The notes beneath the pieces are model-generated. The model was not told where the DNA came from and made no database searches. It saw only the letters and a program-made list of their open reading frames with translations. This document shows, piece by piece, positions 10,214-19,130 of a stretch of 64,000 nucleotides of DNA. Origin of the DNA: Galbibacter pacificus (GTDB lineage: Bacteria > Bacteroidota > Bacteroidia > Flavobacteriales > Flavobacteriaceae); contig NZ_JAQSVC010000002.1 of NCBI RefSeq assembly GCF_029603165.1, forward strand, positions 62,001-126,000, read 5' to 3'. Each line of letters starts with the position of its first letter. Positions within the stretch are counted from its first letter, which is position 1. The translations under genes and the position numbers were made by a program.

Positions 10214-10993
10214 CTACATTTCAAAATTAAATCCCTTTTCGGTAAGTTTTTTATAAATATCCGGGTCGAATTTATAGAGTTTTGCAGCTCTGTGCGACAC
10301 ATTTTGCTCTTTCTCCTTAAGGTCTGCCAAGAGTTTCATCTTCAATATTTTCCTTCTAAAGTTAGGCTTGTCCAATTCCACGTTTAAAATTTCCTGGTAG
10401 AGTTGCATAAGCTGCAAAAGCGTAAACTTTTCAGGGAGCAGGTTAAAGCCAATGGGTGCCTGGCGTACCCTGTTCCTTAAATGCTTTAAGCTGTAGTTTA
10501 AAATTTCGTTATGGTCGTATATTAAATGTTTAACATCGTCCATTTTGTACCATTTCGCATCCGATGCAGTAAACCCGGCCTTTACATCATAATCTTCTTT
10601 TTTTATCAGGGCATAATACCCAATGGTAATAACCCTGCCCAAAGGGAAACGTTTGGGGTCTCCAAAGGCTTTTAATTGCTCAAGGTATAGATTAGAGATT
10701 CCGGTAAGTTCCCTTAACAATCTGTTTGCGGCCTCATCGATACTTTCATCTTCTTTGATCCAACCGCCCGGTAAACCCCATTTTCCCTTGCTAATACCTT
10801 CTGCGTGCTCTATTAAAAGAACTTCCAGCTTGCCTTCGTCGAAACCAAATATTACACAGTCAATAGTAATGGCGTTCATTACCTTTTCTTCAATAACTTT
10901 TCCTGATTCCTCGTCGATGAATTTTTTAACCATCATTGTTTGTGTACGGTTGTTTTCAATTTGCATATATACAAAATAATTCCTATACGTCAC
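10214..10993 (-). CDS. araR: NrtR/Nudix-type transcriptional regulator, probable AraR
   Basis: A 259-residue protein with a Nudix-like domain (about residues 40-170) followed by a C-terminal winged-helix region (about 175-250). The Nudix box is recognisable (GGWIKEDESIDEAANRLL) but degenerate: the catalytic REUxEE element reads RLLREL, so two of its three acidic residues are replaced by Leu. That is expected for a sugar-sensing regulator, not a hydrolase. Bacteroides species use an NrtR-family AraR to control arabinose genes, and this gene stands between the ara genes and the divergent xyl operon. In-frame Met codons at residues 10, 20 and 21 make the start uncertain. The effector is inferred to be L-arabinose or a related pentose. 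Confidence 0.85.
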   Translation of the reverse strand: MTYRNYFVYMQIENNRTQTMMVKKFIDEESGKVIEEKVMNAITIDCVIFGFDEGKLEVLLIEHAEGISKGKWGLPGGWIKEDESIDEAANRLLRELTGISNLYLEQLKAFGDPKRFPLGRVITIGYYALIKKEDYDVKAGFTASDAKWYKMDDVKHLIYDHNEILNYSLKHLRNRVRQAPIGFNLLPEKFTLLQLMQLYQEILNVELDKPNFRRKILKMKLLADLKEKEQNVSHRAAKLYKFDPDIYKKLTEKGFNFEM

Positions 10994-11081
10994 CTTATTG
11001 TGTTTATTATTGACGATTATTTATTTTTAAATCTAAAATTTTGATAAAATGAAATTAATTAATTAGTATTGTAGTCAAATT

Positions 11082-11098
11082 AACTATAAGTTATAGTT
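11082..11098. promoter_or_regulatory. 17-bp palindrome, candidate regulator operator
   Basis: AACTATAA-G-TTATAGTT is a perfect 8+1+8 palindrome in the 120-bp divergent space between araR and the sugar transporter gene, ending 15 bp before the transporter ATG at 11114. Size and symmetry fit a dimeric winged-helix repressor. I do not recall the exact AraR consensus for this group, so the assignment to AraR rests on position. Confidence 0.55.
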
Positions 11099-11113
11099 TA
11101 ACTGACTATTATA

Positions 11114-12754
11114 ATGAACCAAACCAATTCAAAAGCCAAGAATGTATATTTAATAACTGCCGTAGCCAGTTTGGGCGGACTACTTTTTGGATATGACACT
11201 GCGGTAATCTCTGGCGCAGTAGGAGCATTAAGAAATTTCTTTATTGAACAGATTGGGGCTAACACTGCCGATGCACAAAACATCATTTTTCAGTTCAAGA
11301 CTGTAATTGTTTTGTGCTGCATTACTGTTTTTGCGCTATTTGGTTCTTTTTTCTTTAAGTTTTTCAAAAAGCAAACGGCAATTATAAGCTTGACGGTACT
11401 TTTTATATTTGGTGCCTATTTTCTTTTTTCCAATTTCTTATCAGAAGCAAATGCACTTACCGAAAACCTTACCAATTCCATTTTGGGCTTCATGGTAAGT
11501 AGCGCTTTGGTTGGTTGTATAATCGGTGCAGCTTTGGGAGACAGGGTTGCAAACTCTATGGGAAGGAGAAACGGATTGGTGCTTTCTGCAATATTATTTC
11601 TTGTGTCGGCGTTGGGTTCTGCTTATCCAGACACTCTTAATTTTTTACCCTCCGGCAGTTTGGCCGTATTTATTTTATATAGAATTATTGGTGGAATAGG
11701 AGTAGGGCTGGCCAGTATGCTGGCACCATTGTACATTGCCGAGATGGCTCCTGCCAATATTCGTGGCAAGCTGGTATCTTGCAATCAATTGGCTATTGTG
11801 GGCGGTATGTTTATTGTTTATTTCGTGAACTATTATATAGTAAAGGGCCAGGCCGAAGAATGGATTAATGGCATTGGCTGGCGGTATATGTTTTTATCGG
11901 AATGTATTCCGGCCATGCTTTTTTTAATGTTGCTGTTTTTTGTTCCGAAGACGCCACGCTTTCAAGTGCTTAAAGGAAATGAAGAAGCCGCGGTTAATAC
12001 GCTCATAAAGTATAACGGGGCTTCCAGGGCAACAATTATTTTAACCGAAATAAAAAAATCTTTTAATATAAAAAAAGCCCCTTGGCTAAGCTATGGCTGG
12101 GGTATTATTGTTATTGGACTTTTATTGTCTGTTTTTCAGCAATTTGTAGGGATTAATGTTGTGCTTTATTATGCTCCCGAAATATTTAAAGGTATGGGCA
12201 TGAAAACAGATGCCTCTATGTTGCAAACCATTATTGTGGGAGCCATTAACCTTCTTTTTACCATTGTTGCGATTTTTACGGTAGATAAGTTCGGAAGAAA
12301 AATTTTAATGCTCATCGGTAGTATTGTTATGGCCATAAGCATGATTGGCCTTGGTACTGTTCTGTATGCAGAAAACAACGGGATGCCAGCTTTATTGCTA
12401 ATGTTGCTTTATATAGCGGCATTTGCTGTTTCGTGGGGGCCGGTTACTTGGGTATTGCTTTCAGAAATTTTTCCGAATAAAATAAAAGGGGCCATGGCCG
12501 TGGCTGTTGCAATTCAGTGGTTGGCCAACCTTATTGTCTCGTGGACGTTCCCGATGATGAATAACAATGCCTATTTAACAGAAGTTTTCCATCATGGATT
12601 TTCTTATTGGGTATATGGAATAATGGCAGTGCTTTCGGCAATATTTATATGGAAGTTTGTGCCTGAAACCAAAGAAAAAACCTTGGAGGAAATGGAAGGC
12701 CTATGGGAAATAAAGAAAAAAGTTGTGATAACCACCAAAAAAGCAGAACTGTAA
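11114..12754 (+). CDS. xylE: MFS sugar:proton symporter, XylE-like
   Basis: A 546-residue major facilitator of the sugar-porter family. It shows the N-terminal signature GGLLFGYDTAVISGAVGAL, the DRVANSMGRRNG loop (GR[KR] motif), the FGRKILM loop and the C-terminal PETKEKTLEEMEG motif. It is longer than E. coli XylE (491). The extra length is mainly a segment of about 90 residues between the first helix and the VSSALVGCIIGAALGDR helix, with two additional hydrophobic stretches. It should import xylose or arabinose by proton symport at the inner membrane. xylB starts 1 bp after its stop and xylA follows, which points to xylose. Confidence 0.9.
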   Translation: MNQTNSKAKNVYLITAVASLGGLLFGYDTAVISGAVGALRNFFIEQIGANTADAQNIIFQFKTVIVLCCITVFALFGSFFFKFFKKQTAIISLTVLFIFGAYFLFSNFLSEANALTENLTNSILGFMVSSALVGCIIGAALGDRVANSMGRRNGLVLSAILFLVSALGSAYPDTLNFLPSGSLAVFILYRIIGGIGVGLASMLAPLYIAEMAPANIRGKLVSCNQLAIVGGMFIVYFVNYYIVKGQAEEWINGIGWRYMFLSECIPAMLFLMLLFFVPKTPRFQVLKGNEEAAVNTLIKYNGASRATIILTEIKKSFNIKKAPWLSYGWGIIVIGLLLSVFQQFVGINVVLYYAPEIFKGMGMKTDASMLQTIIVGAINLLFTIVAIFTVDKFGRKILMLIGSIVMAISMIGLGTVLYAENNGMPALLLMLLYIAAFAVSWGPVTWVLLSEIFPNKIKGAMAVAVAIQWLANLIVSWTFPMMNNNAYLTEVFHHGFSYWVYGIMAVLSAIFIWKFVPETKEKTLEEMEGLWEIKKKVVITTKKAEL

Positions 12755-12755
12755 C

Positions 12756-14237
12756 ATGTATTATTTAGGGATAGATTTGGGGAGTTCTTCTATAAAATTG
12801 GCTGTTTTTGATGCCGATAAAAATGCTTCTGTTTGTGCTTTAATGGTGCCGGACCACGAAATGGAAATGGCAGCTCCAGAATATGGTTGGGCAGAACAAG
12901 ATCCCAATATGTGGTGGGAGTATGTAAAGGAAGGAATTGAAAAAATCCGTAAGGAACATCATATAGATACAAAGAAAATTAAAGCCATTGGTATAGCCTA
13001 TCAAATGCATGGGTTGGTGGTGGTCGATGAAAATTTAGAGCCGGTACGTTCTTCCATTATTTGGTGTGATAGCCGTGCTGCCGAAATAGGGGAAACTACA
13101 TATAAAAGTATAGGAGAAGGGAAATGCCAACAACAAATTTTGGGAAGCCCCGGAAACTTTACGGCTTCAAAATTGAAATGGGTAAAAGAAAACCAACCGG
13201 AAATATATGCTCAAATAAAATACGCAATGCTTCCCGGAGATTTTATTGCGGCCAAACTAACCGGGATTGCCCAGATAAGCACCTCTGGACTTTCAGAAGC
13301 AGCACTATGGAATTTTAAGGAAAATAGATTGGCCACAGAAATCTTGAATGCCATGGAAATTTCACCGGAATTAATACCGGAAGTGGTTCCAAATTTTGGC
13401 AAACAGGCTAAAATAAGCAAACAAATAGCGGGAGAGCTTGGATTGAGTGAAGAAACAGAAGTTACATACCGGGCCGGAGACCAGCCCAACAATGCTTTGT
13501 CGTTAAACGTGCTCCATCCGGGAGAAATAGCAACAACAGCAGGTACTTCGGCGGTTATCTATGGAGTAAGTAGCACAGACGATTACGATGCAAACAACCG
13601 TATTAATACCTTTTTGCATGTGAATAACCAACTTGAAGAAAAGCGAAATGGCGTAATGGTATGTATTAACGGTTCGGGGATTCTATACCAGTGGATCCGT
13701 AAAATTATGTCGGTTTCTAAAGACGAATTAATTGATTACGAGCTTTTAAATCAATCGGCAGGACAGAGCCCCATTGGGAGCAACGAACTCCGTTTTTACC
13801 CGTTCGGGAACGGTGTAGAACGTATTTTTAATAACAAACCTACTTTTTCGGGGATTCAAAACCTAAATTTTAATATTCACCAAAAAGCAGATTTTGTCCG
13901 TGCGGCATGCGAAGGCATTGTGTTTGCAATGAACTATGGTTTTGAAATAATGCGCAATGTTGGTGTGGAAGGCAAAGTGGTTCGGGCCGGAAAGGCAAAC
14001 CTGTTTTTAAACCCCGTTTTTAGGGAGATATTTGTTAACACCACCAATACAACTTTGGAGCTGTACAATACTTCTGGGGCCGATGGCGCGGCAAGGGGAG
14101 CTGCATACGGACATGGGTTTTATTCAAAACTAGAAGAGGCCTTTAGTGGGCTTGCCTGTTTGGAGCGGGTTTCTCCCGACACCAAAAAGGTTGGTCAATA
14201 TCAGGAAATATATCAAACTTGGAAGAATAACATATAA
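12756..14237 (+). CDS. xylB: Xylulokinase
   Basis: A 493-residue FGGY kinase, the usual xylulokinase length. It begins YYLGIDLGSSSIKLAVFDAD (phosphate 1 motif). Further landmarks are GIAYQMHGLVVVD, the AGDQPNNALSLNVLHPGE segment with the catalytic Asp, the TAGTSAVIYG loop, and the C-terminal adenosine motif RAGKANLFLNPVF. It phosphorylates D-xylulose to xylulose 5-phosphate. It is packed between the transporter (1 bp) and xylA (14 bp), clearly one operon. Xylulokinase is preferred over other FGGY kinases because of the adjacent xylose isomerase. Confidence 0.95.
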   Translation: MYYLGIDLGSSSIKLAVFDADKNASVCALMVPDHEMEMAAPEYGWAEQDPNMWWEYVKEGIEKIRKEHHIDTKKIKAIGIAYQMHGLVVVDENLEPVRSSIIWCDSRAAEIGETTYKSIGEGKCQQQILGSPGNFTASKLKWVKENQPEIYAQIKYAMLPGDFIAAKLTGIAQISTSGLSEAALWNFKENRLATEILNAMEISPELIPEVVPNFGKQAKISKQIAGELGLSEETEVTYRAGDQPNNALSLNVLHPGEIATTAGTSAVIYGVSSTDDYDANNRINTFLHVNNQLEEKRNGVMVCINGSGILYQWIRKIMSVSKDELIDYELLNQSAGQSPIGSNELRFYPFGNGVERIFNNKPTFSGIQNLNFNIHQKADFVRAACEGIVFAMNYGFEIMRNVGVEGKVVRAGKANLFLNPVFREIFVNTTNTTLELYNTSGADGAARGAAYGHGFYSKLEEAFSGLACLERVSPDTKKVGQYQEIYQTWKNNI

Positions 14238-14251
14238 ATCAACTATAAAAA

Positions 14252-15559
14252 ATGAGCTATTTTAAGAATATCGATAAGATAAAATTTGAAGGAAAAGAAA
14301 GCGACAACCCATTGGCGTTTAAATGGTATGACGAAAATAAAGTTGTGGCAGGAAAAACACTAAAAGAGCGTTTGCGTTTTGCTACCGCATATTGGCATAC
14401 ATTCAACAACAAAGGAGGCGATCCTTTTGGAGCGCCAACCGAGGTTTTTTCTTGGGATCAATCCGAAAACGTTATAGACCGTGCCAAGGCAAAAATGGAC
14501 GCGGCCTTTGAGTTTATGGACAAACTTGGAACTCCTTTTTATTGCTTTCACGATATAGATGTAGTCGATGAGGCCCCTACTTTGGCCGAATTTGAAAAGC
14601 GCATCGAAACAATGGTTGAATATGCCAAACAAAAACAACAAGAAACCGGTATAAAACTGCTTTGGGGAACTTCCAATTTGTTTAGCAATCCAAGGTACAT
14701 GAACGGAGCGGCCACCAATCCAAACTTCGATGTGGTTGCATATGCGGCCGGACAGGCAAAAATTGCCATAGATGCAACCATTGCCCTTGGTGGCGAAAAT
14801 TATGTTTTTTGGGGCGGAAGGGAAGGTTATATGAGTTTGTTGAATACCGATATGAAACGTGAACTCGACCATATGGCCATGTTCTTGACCACCTGTAGGG
14901 ATTATGCAAGAAAACAGGGATTCAACGGTACATTCCTAATCGAGCCAAAACCCATGGAGCCTACAAAACATCAGTACGATTACGATGCAGCAACAACTAT
15001 AGGTTTTATCAATAAATATGGTTTGGAAAAAGATTTTAAACTGAATTTAGAAGTAAACCATGCAACATTGGCGGGACATACTTTTGAGCACGAACTTCAA
15101 GTGGCTGTAGATAATGGATTGTTGGGCAGTATCGATGCAAACAGGGGAGATTATCAAAATGGATGGGATACAGATCAGTTTCCATTAAACACTTACGAGA
15201 TTACAGAAGCCATGTTGGTAATACTACAAGGTGGCGGTATCAAAAAAGGGGGAATAAACTTCGATGCCAAAGTGCGCAGAAACTCTACCGATCTGGAAGA
15301 TAAATTCATCGCACACATTGCCGGAATGGATGCTTTTGCGCGCGGACTTATATGTGCCGATAAAATTTTAAACGATACAAACTATAAAAAGTTGAGATTG
15401 CAACGTTACCAAAGTTTTGACGGTGGAAACGGTGCCAAATTTGAAAAAGGGCAACTAACCTTGGAGGCGTTAAGCCAAATAGCCATTTCCAACGGAGAAC
15501 CACAACAATTAAGTGGCAAACAAGAATTATACGAGCAAATTATTGCCAATGCTATATAG
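14252..15559 (+). CDS. xylA: D-xylose isomerase
   Basis: A 435-residue class II xylose isomerase. Catalytic and metal-site segments are present: [10 protein letters not shown] with the active-site His, [10 protein letters not shown], the signature [16 protein letters not shown] with metal-binding Glu, [12 protein letters not shown], and the DANRGD segment near the C-terminal part of the barrel. It converts D-xylose to D-xylulose in the cytoplasm. Third gene of the transporter-xylB-xylA operon. Its last codons and the following leader are echoed about 400 bp downstream, just before susC. Confidence 0.97.
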   Translation: MSYFKNIDKIKFEGKESDNPLAFKWYDENKVVAGKTLKERLRFATAYWHTFNNKGGDPFGAPTEVFSWDQSENVIDRAKAKMDAAFEFMDKLGTPFYCFHDIDVVDEAPTLAEFEKRIETMVEYAKQKQQETGIKLLWGTSNLFSNPRYMNGAATNPNFDVVAYAAGQAKIAIDATIALGGENYVFWGGREGYMSLLNTDMKRELDHMAMFLTTCRDYARKQGFNGTFLIEPKPMEPTKHQYDYDAATTIGFINKYGLEKDFKLNLEVNHATLAGHTFEHELQVAVDNGLLGSIDANRGDYQNGWDTDQFPLNTYEITEAMLVILQGGGIKKGGINFDAKVRRNSTDLEDKFIAHIAGMDAFARGLICADKILNDTNYKKLRLQRYQSFDGGNGAKFEKGQLTLEALSQIAISNGEPQQLSGKQELYEQIIANAI

Positions 15560-15604
15560 CTGATTAATTAAAAACTGACAATTATTTATTATGGAAAAAC
15601 AACT
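15545..15604 (+). repeat. First copy of the duplicated xylA-end/susC-start junction
   Basis: The stretch from the last codons of xylA through ATGGAAAAACAA is matched by 15948-16004 with roughly six mismatches and two single-base gaps. The stop codon and the ATG lie at nearly the same spacing in both copies (31 and 29 bp). Confidence 0.75.
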
Positions 15605-15991
15605 AAAATCAAGTTTTGCTAATTCGTCATAGGGCATATTAGCATACCGTAACATGACATTTTTAAATTGTCATTAAACCTTCGACAACTTTAAATCCAA
15701 AATAATACATTTTTTGGTTTAAAGTATAACATTTATGGCCACATAACGAAGCATCTTTGACTGGTTTTGTATGTAGCTGTAAATATCTATATAATAAAAT
15801 TTTAAATATTAAAATGGGTTTGCCCACCGTGAAATAGGTACGGTGCTGGTCAATTTATTTTGTCTAAAATTATTAATGTAAAATTTACAATTATAATAAG
15901 GAGGCACAACAATAATTATGTACATGGCAAACATTGTAAAAATAACAGCCTGTGCTATTTAGCTAATTAATTAAAACTAACAATTTTTATT
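15560..15991. other. Intergenic region between xylA and susC with a duplicated junction
   Basis: This gap has no convincing gene. It begins and ends with two near-copies of the same junction sequence, annotated separately. The first copy carries a short frame at 15591-15632 (MEKQLKSSFANSS) that begins with the same four residues as the SusC protein. A small hairpin with CACCGT and ACGGTG arms lies at 15825-15845. The rest is A+T-rich, and no exact TAnnTTTG promoter box was seen. Confidence 0.6.
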
Positions 15992-16004
15992 ATGGAAAAA
16001 CAAT
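15948..16004 (+). repeat. Second copy of the duplicated xylA-end/susC-start junction
   Basis: Partner of 15545-15604. Here the sequence before the stop reads A-C-A-I-stop, where xylA reads A-N-A-I-stop. The following ATG at 15992 is the real susC start. Confidence 0.75.
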
Positions 16005-19000
16005 CAAATCGATTTTTAGAAAATCATTTTCTAAAAGTTGTATTGTTCTTCTTTGTTCTGCTTTTTCAAATGGGCTATGCTCACGCACAAAGCGGAACAA
16101 TTACGGGAACAATAACTTCTGCAGAAGATGGAATGCCAATTCCCGGTGCAAATGTTGTAGTTGTTGGTACCAATAACGGTACCACTACAGATTTTGATGG
16201 GAATTACACAATCAATGCATCAGCAGATGCTACATTACAATTTAGTTATATTGGGTTTGTAAGCCAGAATATTTCCGTAGGAGGTAAGTCAACCATAAAC
16301 GTCGCTTTGGCAACAGACACCCAACAACTGGACGAAGTTGTAGTGGTGGGTTATGGAACCCAAAAGAAAGAATTGGTAACCGGTGCCAATCTGCAAGTTT
16401 CGGGAGAAGATCTAGAAAGGCAGAGCACCACCAATGCATTACAGGCACTACAGGGGCAAACACCCGGGGTACAGATTACGTCAACTTCCGGGCAACCCGG
16501 CGAAGGGTTCAATGTGGTTATCCGTGGTTTGGGCTCAACGGGAAATAATGCTCCGCTATATGTTGTAGATGGGGTATTGACCAACGATATTTCTTATTTA
16601 AACAATGCAGATATAGAAAATATCTCCATTCTAAAAGATGCCGCATCAGCCGCTATTTATGGCTCGCAGGCAGCAAATGGTGTTGTGCTTGTAACCACCA
16701 AACAGGGTAAAAAAGGACATGCACAAATTACGTTCGATCATTATTACGGTTTGCAAGAAGTAACGAGAAAAATTGATATGCTAAATGCAACCGAATATGC
16801 AACTTTAATGAACGAGGAGGCAATCAGCTCGGGAAGCTCCCCGATTTTTAGCAATGCCGATATCGACCAAATGGGAGAAGGTACCAATTGGATGGACGAA
16901 ATGTTCGCTACCGCAAAAACCGAAAACTATACATTGGGCCTAACCGGGGGGAGCGATGCCTCTACGTATTCTTCTTCATTGTCTTATACCAATCAGGAGG
17001 GTGTTGTTGGCGGTGCCGATTTGTCTAATTACGAACGTTACAACTTTCGGTTTAATTCAGAACATAAATTTTATAACGACAGGGTAACGTTTGGGGAGAA
17101 TTTAAGTTTTGCATATATCAAAAATAATGGTATTGGCGTAGGTAATCAATACAATAATGCATTGCGTGGGGCTTTTCAGGCCAATCCGTTGATCCCGATG
17201 TATGATGCAGATGGTAATTATTACAACACAGCTGATGATGCTGAAGTTTGGTTGGCAGGAATGTCAAATCCGTATGCTTCAATGATCTATGGGAACCAAA
17301 ACAGGAATGAAACCCAAAAGTTATTGGGAAATGTATACATGGAATTTGAATTGCTGAAAAATTTAAAGTTCAGAACCAGTTTAGGATTGGATTATTTTTC
17401 TTCACAAGGGCATTCGTTTAGCCCTATTTATGAATTGTCATCTTACAACTTCAACAACTTTACCACGGCGACACAAAGTATGAATGAAGGTAAAACCCTT
17501 ATTTGGGATAATTTATTGACCTATACTTTTGATATTGACAGTAATCACCATTTCGAGACCATGTTGGGGTCTTCCTCTTTTAATTATGAAGGGGTTTCGA
17601 TGTACGGAAGTAATGTAAATTTAGTCTTTGACGATCTGGAACATGCCTGGCTAAGCAATGCCACTAATACCGAAGGGGCGCAAATAACCTTACAGGGCGG
17701 CCCTGACGCCCAAGTGAAGCGTATGTCGTATTTTGGAAGGTTAAACTATAACTTTAAAGAAACCTATTTATTGAATGTTACCTTTAGGGCCGATGGCTCG
17801 TCTAATTTTGCCAATGGAAACCGTTGGGGGTATTTTCCGTCTGTTTCAGGTGGATGGATTGTTACCAACGAGAACTTTATGGACAGCGCAAGCAATTGGT
17901 TAAGTTACTTTAAATTAAGAGCAAGCTGGGGGCAAGTAGGTAATCAAAATGTTGGGAACTTTCAGTATTTGGCCCCGGTTACTTATCGATACACAAATTA
18001 CATTTTTGGAGACGAAGAAGCAGTGTTAACACCGGGAGCTTACCCGAACAGATTAGCAAATCCGGCACTTACTTGGGAAACTTCAGAACAATTGGATATT
18101 GGTTTTGATGCCAGGTTTTTTCAATCAAAGTTGACCGTTAATTTCGACTGGTACGAAAAAACAACCAAAGATTGGTTAATCAGTATTCCTGTTTTACCAA
18201 CTTCTGGAGTTGAGAACAAATGGATTAATGGAGGAGATGTAACCAACCGTGGGGTTGAACTGGCACTTGCCTTTAGAGACCAAATTGGTGAAGATTTTTC
18301 TTATAACATTGGAATTAACGGAGCCTATAACCAAAATGAAGTAGGAAGTATTCCTACTGAAGACGGCATTATTCATGGTGAAACAGCGCAACTTTGGGAC
18401 AATTCACCAGAATTTTATAGGGCCGAAAATGGCCATCCGCTAGGATATTTCTGGGGGTATGAAACCGATGGTGTTTTTCAAACCGAAGAAGACGTTCAAA
18501 ACTATAGAAATACAGATGGAACAGTTATTCAGCCTACAGCTGTACCGGGAGATTTAAAATATGTAGATAGAAACGGAGATGGGGTTATTGATGTAAGCGA
18601 TAAAACACAAATTGGTAATCCAAACCCCGATTTAACCTATGGTATTTCTCTTGGTGCCAATTACAAAGCACTCGATTTCTCGGTGCAAACTAGTGGCGTT
18701 GCCGGAAATCAATTGGTGCAGTCGTACAGAAATATGTCGGGTGCCTACGGCACTTACACGGCAGAATTTTTAGACCGTTGGCATGGGCCGGGATCGTCGA
18801 ATACGCTTCCAAGATTAACGCTGGATAATAGAAACTATACCAAATTCTCTGATATTTATGTAAAAGACGGCGATTTCTTTAGAATTAATAATGTAACACT
18901 TGGTTACGATATCGCCAAAGGAGTGAACAAAGAAAACTTTTTTGCCAGCCAGCTTAGGGTTTACTTTTCTGTATTGAACTTATATACGTTTAGCAATTAT

Positions 19001-19126
19001 AACGGGATGGATCCTGAAGTTGGGTTTGGAGTTTCTTCAGACGAATACAACTTTTCTTCAGGCGTAGATGTTGGATATTACCCACGTCCAACAACATATA
19101 TGATGGGACTAAACATTAAATTCTAA
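15992..19126 (+). CDS. SusC-like TonB-dependent receptor (SusC/RagA family)
   Basis: A 1044-residue outer-membrane receptor. The signal peptide ends near residue 33 (GYAHAQ). A carboxypeptidase-D regulatory-like domain follows (about 35-115, GTITSAEDGMPIPGANV), then the TonB-box region DEVVVVGYGTQKK, the plug domain (about 125-235, including NAPLYVVDGV and LKDAASAAIYGSQAANGVV), and a long beta-barrel ending in a strand with C-terminal Phe. It imports oligosaccharides through the outer membrane with its SusD partner, using TonB energy. susD begins 4 bp after its stop. The ligand cannot be read from the sequence; the downstream glycosidases suggest a xylose- and galactose-bearing oligosaccharide. 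Confidence 0.95.
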   Translation: MEKQSNRFLENHFLKVVLFFFVLLFQMGYAHAQSGTITGTITSAEDGMPIPGANVVVVGTNNGTTTDFDGNYTINASADATLQFSYIGFVSQNISVGGKSTINVALATDTQQLDEVVVVGYGTQKKELVTGANLQVSGEDLERQSTTNALQALQGQTPGVQITSTSGQPGEGFNVVIRGLGSTGNNAPLYVVDGVLTNDISYLNNADIENISILKDAASAAIYGSQAANGVVLVTTKQGKKGHAQITFDHYYGLQEVTRKIDMLNATEYATLMNEEAISSGSSPIFSNADIDQMGEGTNWMDEMFATAKTENYTLGLTGGSDASTYSSSLSYTNQEGVVGGADLSNYERYNFRFNSEHKFYNDRVTFGENLSFAYIKNNGIGVGNQYNNALRGAFQANPLIPMYDADGNYYNTADDAEVWLAGMSNPYASMIYGNQNRNETQKLLGNVYMEFELLKNLKFRTSLGLDYFSSQGHSFSPIYELSSYNFNNFTTATQSMNEGKTLIWDNLLTYTFDIDSNHHFETMLGSSSFNYEGVSMYGSNVNLVFDDLEHAWLSNATNTEGAQITLQGGPDAQVKRMSYFGRLNYNFKETYLLNVTFRADGSSNFANGNRWGYFPSVSGGWIVTNENFMDSASNWLSYFKLRASWGQVGNQNVGNFQYLAPVTYRYTNYIFGDEEAVLTPGAYPNRLANPALTWETSEQLDIGFDARFFQSKLTVNFDWYEKTTKDWLISIPVLPTSGVENKWINGGDVTNRGVELALAFRDQIGEDFSYNIGINGAYNQNEVGSIPTEDGIIHGETAQLWDNSPEFYRAENGHPLGYFWGYETDGVFQTEEDVQNYRNTDGTVIQPTAVPGDLKYVDRNGDGVIDVSDKTQIGNPNPDLTYGISLGANYKALDFSVQTSGVAGNQLVQSYRNMSGAYGTYTAEFLDRWHGPGSSNTLPRLTLDNRNYTKFSDIYVKDGDFFRINNVTLGYDIAKGVNKENFFASQLRVYFSVLNLYTFSNYNGMDPEVGFGVSSDEYNFSSGVDVGYYPRPTTYMMGLNIKF

Positions 19127-19130
19127 AAAA

